A stretch of DNA of 13,057 bases. Origin: a bacterium. GTDB lineage: Bacteria; JAGOBX01. The DNA lies in NCBI GenBank assembly GCA_029551925.1, contig JAKPEO010000039.1, positions 1 through 13,057 of the forward strand, written 5' to 3'. Shown here piece by piece: positions 6,989 to 13,057 of the stretch; position 1 is the stretch's first letter; every line of letters begins with the position of its first letter. The notes beneath the pieces were generated by a model. That model worked only from the letters and a program-made list of their open reading frames with translations, made no database searches and was not told the origin of the DNA. Position numbers and translations under genes: made by a program.

Positions 6989-9209
6989 CAAGCAAAAAAT
7001 ATTTTATTTTTTTACTGTATTTTGTTTATTGTTTTTTTTGAGCAATAAGTCCATAAATGCGGATAATAGAGTAGTTGACTATATAAATAGAATTGATATA
7101 AGCAATAATAATCAAAATTATCGCGATATGCTTGACTGTGTTGATATATTAAATGGTTATTCAATTGCGCAATTGGAAGATGTATTGAAAAAAATTTTAT
7201 TATTGGTTATTGAACAATATCAATCGATGACGGATTTTTTTGTGGTGATGCCTATAAAATATGATATTCCATTCAGCAAGAAAAATTTTGTTATCACAGA
7301 TTATCAAATGAAGAAAAAAACATTTGAAATTTCTGTATCTGAAAAAATCGAAAAAAAAGGCATTAACTTTACTATATTGAAAATTACTGTAAAAGACAAA
7401 AAAACAAAAGAACAGCCGCGCCAAATAAAAAAAGCAATATCTAAAAAACGAGATGGATTTGCACAGATAAAAATTAATGATAAAATTTCAGTTTTTCGTT
7501 TTTTTAATACAGTACTTGATATTTTTTTTATTGGCATAAAAAAAGATGCTGTTGTAAAATCTAATAAAGCGCCGGTTCAAGGAAGTTTTGTTAAAACTGA
7601 TAATTTATATAATGTTAATGTTGCCGGCGAAAAAGCGGCGATACAGCAAGGAATAGTAGTTTTTGAATTAAGCGAAGTGGCTGATTTAAAACCTGAAAAA
7701 CCGATAAAACCAGAAATGTTAGAGCAGCCGTTTAAAATATTAGATACAATAGAAGCTGCAGAAATCGAAAATATTCCGCTCTCACCGCAAAAACCAGAAG
7801 AAATTAAGACAGAAAAAATTGCGGATATCACAAAAATAGAAGCGGAAGAAAAAATAGTTATTGAAGATAAAAAAGAACCTGAAATAGCAACAGAACCGCC
7901 GAAAAAAGAAGAAGAACAAATCTCAAAAACAAAAGAACAAATAGCTGAAATAAAAGAACAAATTATAACGCAAGAAAAAGAAGAAAACGCGCCGCCGTCT
8001 GTAGAAAACAAAGAAGTGGTAATTAAAGAACAAATTCAAGAATCGCCAGCCGCGCCGATTGAGGAAACAAAATTAGAATCTGTTGCGCCCGAACCGGTAA
8101 AAATAATTGTGTCTTATATCAAAAGAATTGCGCCGTCCGAAAATGCGCTTGTTAAAACAAAAACTCCAGAATTTAGATGGGCTGCTTATTCAGGCGCGGA
8201 TAAATATCAATTGTTTATTTCAGCCTTGCCTTTTTCAATGGCAAATCTGATTTTGTTTAAAGAACTTCAAGATAATAATTATATATTTTCAAATTCTGAT
8301 GCAGTCGCTGAACTGCAAGATAAAACCAAATATGCTTGGTTGGTGATTGCAACTGATAAAAACGGTGATATTATTTCTAAAAGAGATGCTGATGCAGTCT
8401 CATTTTTTTCTCTTGATATTAGCGAAAAAACTGCGGATGTAATAATATCTGAAAATAAAGTTCCGGTTATTAATTCAATTATGATAAATAATAAACAAAT
8501 ATCTGCGTATTCAAAAGGCGAAAATATATGTATTGACGATTTAATTGACGGAAACCTAAAATTAAATTTTATTATTCAAAATTTTAAAAATGTAAAAGAA
8601 TTTTTGTTATCAATTAATGGTTCAGATTATTTTTCTGTGAATGTTAATAAAATTGACGACCAGCAAAATATCGAGTATTTTTATACTCCCAGAAATGATA
8701 TGCGATTTGAATTTAGAATTAAAATAGTTAATAATGACGGTTCGAACCTTGCCGACGATTATTTCGATGAATTATATTTAAATTACACTCATAAAACAAA
8801 TATAAAAATGATAAGCGATTTGATAGATGATTTCTGTCGCGCTATTTTGTATAATGACAAAGATTTATTTATGAACTGTATCTATGAAAATTTCAGCAGC
8901 AATAATTTCGGTTATCGTGATTATAATGAGATTGAAAATACAATCAAAACCGAATTTAAAAGAACCACCACTTCGCTGTGTAGCGCAAAAAATAAAACAA
9001 TTAGAATTAATAATTCGCAACGTGCAGAAGTGAATTTTCAATTTATAAGATATATGCGATTTATAGACATAGATGTTCAAAAAAGATTAACTGTTGATTC
9101 TAAATTTGATTTAATTAAAACTGATGGTAATTGGAAAATATTGTCTGATAGAAATAATTTGAATTTCAAATTATGGTTCCCAGAAATTCCATTACCGCCG
9201 CAACTTTAA
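6975..9209 (+). CDS. Exported multidomain protein: Pro/Glu/Lys linker, FnIII-like and NTF2-like domains
   Basis: The 744-aa product has an N-terminal signal peptide or anchor (about 8-29, possible cleavage after INA). An N-terminal mixed domain (about 30-232) follows. Residues about 238-375 are a low-complexity linker rich in Pro, Glu, Lys and Ile, with repeated KEQI units, similar in composition to spacers that cross the periplasm (TonB, for example). Residues about 386-480 look fibronectin-III-like (SENALVKTKTPEFRW ... YAWLVIATDKNGD). About 495-600 is another beta domain. About 606-727 resembles an NTF2/SnoaL-type domain (MISDLIDDFCRAILYNDKDLF ... DGNWKILSD). ATG 6975 (or 6978) is chosen because it places the basic and hydrophobic signal at the N-terminus; ATG 6930 adds 15 residues deep inside the previous gene. 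No strong Shine-Dalgarno is visible; the 14-base overlap suggests coupling. No enzyme motif is seen, so a structural or scaffold role is inferred. Confidence 0.78.
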   Translation: MMEINKQKIFYFFTVFCLLFFLSNKSINADNRVVDYINRIDISNNNQNYRDMLDCVDILNGYSIAQLEDVLKKILLLVIEQYQSMTDFFVVMPIKYDIPFSKKNFVITDYQMKKKTFEISVSEKIEKKGINFTILKITVKDKKTKEQPRQIKKAISKKRDGFAQIKINDKISVFRFFNTVLDIFFIGIKKDAVVKSNKAPVQGSFVKTDNLYNVNVAGEKAAIQQGIVVFELSEVADLKPEKPIKPEMLEQPFKILDTIEAAEIENIPLSPQKPEEIKTEKIADITKIEAEEKIVIEDKKEPEIATEPPKKEEEQISKTKEQIAEIKEQIITQEKEENAPPSVENKEVVIKEQIQESPAAPIEETKLESVAPEPVKIIVSYIKRIAPSENALVKTKTPEFRWAAYSGADKYQLFISALPFSMANLILFKELQDNNYIFSNSDAVAELQDKTKYAWLVIATDKNGDIISKRDADAVSFFSLDISEKTADVIISENKVPVINSIMINNKQISAYSKGENICIDDLIDGNLKLNFIIQNFKNVKEFLLSINGSDYFSVNVNKIDDQQNIEYFYTPRNDMRFEFRIKIVNNDGSNLADDYFDELYLNYTHKTNIKMISDLIDDFCRAILYNDKDLFMNCIYENFSSNNFGYRDYNEIENTIKTEFKRTTTSLCSAKNKTIRINNSQRAEVNFQFIRYMRFIDIDVQKRLTVDSKFDLIKTDGNWKILSDRNNLNFKLWFPEIPLPPQL

Positions 9210-9232
9210 AATTTTTAGATTTAATGATAAGT

Positions 9233-11461
9233 ATGAATAAAAAAAAATATATTTTATTTACTTTGATTTTTGTTTGTATATTTATACAAAATTTGTATTC
9301 TGCAGAAGCAAATACTAAATCAAACTCTGACACCATAGCGGCAAGCGATAGCCAGCCGCTGAAATTAATGATAGAGTGGTTTTCATTTGATAAATTGCGC
9401 GCCGTCGATGCTGAAAAACACAATATTATTGAATTATTGAGAAACGATATAATTGGAATTTTAAAGAAGAATCAAAATTATATAATTTCTAATGTCGGCG
9501 AATATAAATTATCAGGTAGAATCGTAGATTTTGCAATTAATGATTATACGAAAGATAAAAATAATATAGTGATTGAAAAACGAATTTCAATGACATTTAG
9601 CATTGATATAATTGATGTGAAAAATAATAAAAATGTTTATACCGAACCCGGTATTTTTATTGAAAATATATTTTCTACTGAACAAAATCCAGATGGCCGC
9701 GGAATACCAGAACGCGAAGCGATTAGAAATATGCTCGATGACAGCGTAAAAAAAATCAATAGTTATTTATCTAATTTTTATAATAAATTAATTATATCGC
9801 AGAAACCCCAAAAGAAAAAGATTGAATTGCCGGAATCTAAAAAAAAATTAATAGACGAACTTGAACAGGAATTTGCTCAAAGGGAAAAAGACAAAAAAAT
9901 CGATGGAAAAATTGCGCTGTCAAAACCAATAGAAAAATTTAAAAAACATATAGAAATTAATTTGAAAAATGAACGAATAATGGTTACTTCCGGGACAGTT
10001 GAAGCATCAGGAGAAACCAAAAAGATTCAGGATAAATTTGAGACCGAAGAAAAACTGAATTTTACAGCGCTTTTGGACAGCGGCAATAACAGCGCGCTTG
10101 ACGGAAATTTAGTAATCAAAACAAAATCGTATCAAGAACGAAAAGTAGATTTGGATAAAATTTTGTTAACTTATAAAAATGATAATTTGAATGTGTCGCT
10201 CGGTAATGTATTCGGTCAAATTACTCGGACTATTTTTACTAATTCGCTTGAAGGCTTGACTGTTGATTGGAAATCCGTCAATAAAAAAGATATTATAAAT
10301 GTGATTGCAGGCAGAGATAAAGAAGGCAAAGATAATCAATATTATTCGCGGAACAGCGCGGCATTCGGCTATACCAGAATGTTGAATAAAGACGATAAAA
10401 TAATGATTGGCGGCGCGCTTGCGCAGGATAATAAAAGCAGTATATCGCTTGATACTTCATTGATACCAATAAAAAATTATTTATTAGGAGCATCCGGAAA
10501 ATTTAAGATAATTGAGCCGCTGTCATTAGAAATCGAACTGACAAAATCATATTTTGAACCTAATAAATTTGACGATACGGAAACTTTGCAGGATAATGCT
10601 GAAAATGTAAAATTAATTTATAAAAAAGAAAAAAAACTTGCGAGTTTGGAATATAGTAGAATCGGCGCTGATTTTGTTACTATTAACGGGATCGCTTCAG
10701 CAGATAAAGAAATTTATACTTTCAATTATAAAGATGTTTATAAAATTTTGAATTATAATTTTGGCGCAAGGTATCAATTCGATGATTTAGATCATAGAAA
10801 TAATAAACGGAATTATGTTAAGGAATTGAAGAGCGGCTGCGAGTTTAAGCCGTTATCTGATAATCCGTCTGAAAATTTGAAAAATGTAATTTTGGGTTTT
10901 GATATTTTGAAGAGTGAAAAATATAATCGGTTAAGAAACAGCGCAGTCAGCAGCACCAGCGATTTATCTACAATAAACGCTAAAACAAAAATTTCAAATC
11001 GGCTGTTTAAAAATATGTATTCATTTAATTTATCGTTTGAATACGAATGCGAAGAAGATAATATTTTAAATCAAAATGTATATACTCGCAATTATGAATT
11101 TTCAAATAATTTCAAGAAAAAAATTATTGATGATTTGTTTTTTGACGCTAAATTGCGAGCGCGGCATAAGATCTATCTTGATAAAACCGAAAATTTTGTG
11201 AACAGCACTTTGGCGTTTTTATACAATAAAAATTCTATGAATTTGAGTTTGGAATATTATGTTGATATTAATAAGTCAAGCGCAATTAATCAAGATTCTG
11301 CAAAGCATCAAATATCATTTAATTATGAAAATATGAAGAAATATGCAAAACACAGCGCGTCGCTGCTTTTATCTCTGACTTATTCGGAAAATAAATTTGA
11401 AGACAAGACATTAGAATACAATAAACTGTTGGTTAATACAGCGCTGAAATTTATTTTCTAA
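9233..11461 (+). CDS. Predicted outer-membrane beta-barrel with N-terminal LptE/LpoB/CsgG-like domain
   Basis: The 742-aa product has a Sec signal peptide (1-24, cleavage after LYSA). Residues about 42-185 form an alpha/beta domain with the pattern YKLSGRIVDF (91-100), RISMTFSIDIIDVKNNKNV (117-135) and a final helix (161-180). This resembles the small periplasmic domains of LptE, LpoB or CsgG-type proteins. A Lys/Glu-rich helical linker (about 192-235) leads to about 25 alternating amphipathic beta-strands (238-742), typical of an outer-membrane barrel, ending in Phe as expected for BAM recognition. I see no LptD jelly-roll domain, so I do not call it LptD. ATG 9233 is preferred; 9224 is close, and 9173 would overlap the previous gene and bury the signal peptide. 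It is the last gene of the unit, 23 bases after its neighbour. Substrate or cargo is unknown. Confidence 0.8.
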   Translation: MNKKKYILFTLIFVCIFIQNLYSAEANTKSNSDTIAASDSQPLKLMIEWFSFDKLRAVDAEKHNIIELLRNDIIGILKKNQNYIISNVGEYKLSGRIVDFAINDYTKDKNNIVIEKRISMTFSIDIIDVKNNKNVYTEPGIFIENIFSTEQNPDGRGIPEREAIRNMLDDSVKKINSYLSNFYNKLIISQKPQKKKIELPESKKKLIDELEQEFAQREKDKKIDGKIALSKPIEKFKKHIEINLKNERIMVTSGTVEASGETKKIQDKFETEEKLNFTALLDSGNNSALDGNLVIKTKSYQERKVDLDKILLTYKNDNLNVSLGNVFGQITRTIFTNSLEGLTVDWKSVNKKDIINVIAGRDKEGKDNQYYSRNSAAFGYTRMLNKDDKIMIGGALAQDNKSSISLDTSLIPIKNYLLGASGKFKIIEPLSLEIELTKSYFEPNKFDDTETLQDNAENVKLIYKKEKKLASLEYSRIGADFVTINGIASADKEIYTFNYKDVYKILNYNFGARYQFDDLDHRNNKRNYVKELKSGCEFKPLSDNPSENLKNVILGFDILKSEKYNRLRNSAVSSTSDLSTINAKTKISNRLFKNMYSFNLSFEYECEEDNILNQNVYTRNYEFSNNFKKKIIDDLFFDAKLRARHKIYLDKTENFVNSTLAFLYNKNSMNLSLEYYVDINKSSAINQDSAKHQISFNYENMKKYAKHSASLLLSLTYSENKFEDKTLEYNKLLVNTALKFIF

Positions 11462-11501
11462 TATTTTATAAAAATTACATTTATTCATCTTCGTTTGTTT
11501 G

Positions 11502-11524
11502 CTAAAAATATAGGAAATTTTTAG
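11502..11524 (+). terminator. Weak hairpin after the barrel gene
   Basis: CTAAAAAT (11502-11509) pairs perfectly with ATTTTTAG (11517-11524) around a 7-base loop, about 40 bases after the operon's last stop. There is one G-C pair and no following T-run, so it is a poor intrinsic terminator at best. Its position fits the end of the operon. Confidence 0.25.
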
Positions 11525-11652
11525 AACAGCGTTTCTATTTTAAAATCCGAAGAGTAATAAAAAATATAAAAAGATTTTTTACTAAAATTTAACCAAAAAC
11601 GCAATAAAAATAATAAAAAACCAGAAAAAACAATCGACTTAAAAAAAATATT

Positions 11653-11672
11653 ATATAGTATAAAAACTATAT
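11653..11672. repeat. Short A/T inverted repeat
   Basis: ATATAGT (11653-11659) and ACTATAT (11666-11672) form a 7-base inverted repeat with a 6-base spacer. It could be a small operator-like palindrome or chance in A/T-rich DNA. Confidence 0.2.
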
Positions 11673-11707
11673 TTTAAAGAATTTGATGGTTTATTTAACT
11701 AAAATTC

Positions 11708-11740
11708 AAAGGGTTGAGAAACTGAGGAATTACCCTTTTT
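11708..11740 (+). terminator. Inverted repeat AAAGGGT/ACCCTTT followed by T residues
   Basis: AAAGGGT (11708-11714) pairs with ACCCTTT (11732-11738) across a 17-base loop, and the T-run extends to 11740. The three G-C pairs make it the best terminator-like hairpin in this gap, but it is about 250 bases after the last gene, and the loop is long. It sits at the left edge of the GC-richer island, so it could also be the end or base of an RNA element. Confidence 0.3.
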
Positions 11741-12038
11741 ATATGGATTTGCCGTCTGCTTCTGGGCAAGCGCTGAATTATTGAAAAAGGCGAAGTGGTT
11801 GAGCGGATTATTGAAAACAAAAATCTTTTATTACTTTAAAGAGTAAAGCAAAAAAAATAAGAAGAACGATTGTAAATGATAAAAAAAATAGTAAGGCATT
11901 TTTTTAGTGTTTTAAATAAACATTCTAATAATCATATTTGATAATCTTGAAAATTTATAAAACACGCTGCCCCCTGTTTTTTTCCCGCTTTTTTCTCATT
12001 CGTCAATGTTGTCTATTTTATTTCTTAGAAATTTATAC

Positions 12039-12067
12039 TTGACACATAGAAATAAGAAATATATAAT
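12039..12067 (+). promoter_or_regulatory. Perfect-consensus sigma-70 promoter of the sigma factor gene
   Basis: TTGACA at 12039-12044 and TATAAT at 12062-12067 are both exact consensus hexamers separated by 17 bases, the optimal spacing. Transcription would start near 12074, giving a leader of about 30 bases before ATG 12104. No operator is evident. This suggests strong housekeeping expression, and that the organism's main sigma factor reads the standard promoter. Confidence 0.88.
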
Positions 12068-12103
12068 TTTTAACAATTTTTAGTTGATTAAAGTAAAAAA
12101 ATA

Positions 12104-13057
12104 ATGGTCAAAAAAACTAAACAAAACATAAATAAAACAGATGCTTCTAAATTAAAAAAAAATCAAAAAAAATTTTTAAATAATTCTCCTAAAAAAGCAA
12201 ATTCTACGCTGCAAAAACAGAAAAATGTTATTATTCAGCCGCCAAAAAGCGATTATGTAAATCCTACAAAAAAGATTTACAATAAATTAGTGAAATACGC
12301 TGAAATGAATAATAATTGCGTGCCAATGTATTTAATAAATGAATATATTGAAGAAATTGACATAGATGAAATTATAACATTATTGCACAATGATGGAATA
12401 CAGATAATAGACGAAGAAACAGAAAATATTGATAATGAAGAATTAAATGAAATAGCAGTATTAAAAGATAAAACAGAATTAACAGATTTAATAAAAATTT
12501 ATTTGAAAGAAATCGGAAATTACGAGTTATTGACGCCTGAAAAAGAAAAAGAATGTTCAAAAGAATTGCAGTCATTGAAAAAGAAGATAACAAATCACCT
12601 TAAAGATATAGGTCTCGAAGTTTCGCAATTTGACGATATAAAGAAATTGTATTATCAGAAAAAAAATGACGATATAAAAAATATAATAGCATCCGCTAAA
12701 AAGATAAAGAAAGAAGCGATAAATGAAATTTATGATGAAATATTAAAAAATTTGGAGGTTTATAATCATATTCGTTCCGGCTTTGCCGAAGCGAATTTGC
12801 GATTAGTAGTGAATATTGCAAAAAAATTTTTAAATCAAGGCTTGCCGCTACTTGATTTAATAAATGAAGGTAATATGGGATTATTATCTGCAATAGAAAA
12901 ATACGATTATAAATACGGTTATAAATTTAGCACATATGCCGGTTGGTGGATAAGACAAAGTATTCGCAGAGCATTAATAGATAAAAGTCGTAATATTCGT
13001 TTGCCGGTGCATATTGTAGATAGTATAATTAAGTATAAAAAAATTAATGCCAAATTA
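12104..13057 (+). CDS. rpoD: Primary sigma factor RpoD (3' end beyond window)
   Basis: This is an RNA polymerase sigma-70-family factor, open for 318 codons to the window end. A Lys-rich tail (1-45) is followed by a region 1.1-like domain (about 58-104, [10 protein letters not shown]...IIDE), the mark of primary sigma factors, and region 1.2 (about 127-150, [20 protein letters not shown]). A short Lys/Asp-rich non-conserved stretch follows (about 160-215). Region 2 (about 226-303) contains [42 protein letters not shown] and RNIRLPVHI; the promoter-melting aromatics Tyr, Phe and Trp-Trp are kept. Region 3 begins at the right edge; regions 3-4 are missing only because of the cut. ATG 12104 is the first start after an in-frame TAA at 12089; no Shine-Dalgarno is visible. 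It has its own consensus promoter. An alternative group 2 sigma factor is possible but less likely given region 1.1. Confidence 0.88.
   Translation, partial: MVKKTKQNINKTDASKLKKNQKKFLNNSPKKANSTLQKQKNVIIQPPKSDYVNPTKKIYNKLVKYAEMNNNCVPMYLINEYIEEIDIDEIITLLHNDGIQIIDEETENIDNEELNEIAVLKDKTELTDLIKIYLKEIGNYELLTPEKEKECSKELQSLKKKITNHLKDIGLEVSQFDDIKKLYYQKKNDDIKNIIASAKKIKKEAINEIYDEILKNLEVYNHIRSGFAEANLRLVVNIAKKFLNQGLPLLDLINEGNMGLLSAIEKYDYKYGYKFSTYAGWWIRQSIRRALIDKSRNIRLPVHIVDSIIKYKKINAKL

Larger units (their letters stand above)
11462..12103 (+). other. 642-base intergenic region with a GC-richer island and a promoter
   Basis: No convincing gene was found on either strand. The first about 230 bases are A/T-rich with weak palindromes. 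The stretch 11741-11820 has about 42% G+C by direct count, well above its flanks. Short frames there are broken by stops, so it may be a decayed gene, a mobile-element remnant or a small RNA. Around 11965-12020 the + strand is pyrimidine-rich (CCCCC, TTTTTTT, CCC runs). The sigma-70 promoter of the next gene lies at 12039-12067. No tRNA, rRNA or CRISPR pattern is seen. Confidence 0.6.

Noticed and set aside
7577-8011. Minus-strand open frame of 144 codons rich in Ser, Phe and Ile
   Set aside because: It is the mirror of the low-complexity Pro/Glu/Lys linker on the + strand; its composition is explained by that repeat-like coding sequence.
8741-8756. Sequence resembling a tRNA T-loop (GGTTCGAACC)
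   Set aside because: It is inside a long coding frame, with no matching acceptor, D or anticodon arms around it.
9173-9232. Upstream ATG 9173 as start of the barrel protein
   Set aside because: It overlaps the previous gene and would put 20 extra residues before an otherwise typical signal peptide beginning MNKKK.
9233-11461. Identification of the barrel protein as LptD
   Set aside because: The strand count is similar, but the N-terminal domain is not an OstA-type jelly-roll and no LptD-specific motif is visible.
11471-12035. Possible tRNA, tmRNA, RNase P RNA or CRISPR array in the large gap
   Set aside because: I saw no cloverleaf, no conserved core motif of these RNAs and no regularly spaced direct repeats.

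Overview
The window comes from a very AT-rich bacterial genome that uses the standard genetic code. It appears to be a diderm (two-membrane) organism: there are several Sec signal peptides, one lipobox, and a large predicted outer-membrane beta-barrel ending in Phe. The lineage cannot be fixed from this sequence alone. An AT-rich gut- or host-associated group such as Elusimicrobiota (Endomicrobia-like) or a spirochaete-like lineage is a guess. All genes lie on the + strand. Ribosome-binding sites are mixed: some genes have a clear Shine-Dalgarno sequence and others have none.

Region 1 (1-2465) is a tightly packed housekeeping unit. It holds the tail of an unknown gene, an M18 metallo-aminopeptidase and the Holliday-junction helicase motor RuvB. 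Both junctions are 4-base ATGA overlaps. An AT-only gap of 130 bases follows, with two TATAAT boxes.

Region 2 (2596-11461) is a probable six-gene operon, five of whose products look like envelope proteins. In order: an unknown 158-aa protein; a beta-propeller-like lipoprotein; a 699-aa inner-membrane protein; a small exported protein with an Asn-rich tail; an exported 744-aa protein with a long Pro/Glu/Lys linker, a fibronectin-III-like domain and an NTF2-like end; and a 742-aa exported protein with an N-terminal LptE/LpoB/CsgG-like domain followed by about 25 predicted beta-strands. The 699-aa protein is the most striking gene here. It reads as a periplasmic Cache sensor domain joined through two membrane helices to a complete pentameric ligand-gated ion channel module (Pro-loop FPFE, pre-M1 Arg, M1 Pro, four C-terminal membrane helices). 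The layout suggests an envelope system with an inner-membrane ligand-gated channel, periplasmic parts and an outer-membrane barrel. That it works as one system is inference.

Region 3 (11462-12103) is a 642-base gap without a convincing gene. It contains a small island of higher GC (about 42% over 11741-11820), a few inverted repeats, and a perfect-consensus sigma-70 promoter (TTGACA, 17 bases, TATAAT). That promoter drives region 4 (12104-end), a primary-type sigma factor (RpoD) gene cut off by the window end.
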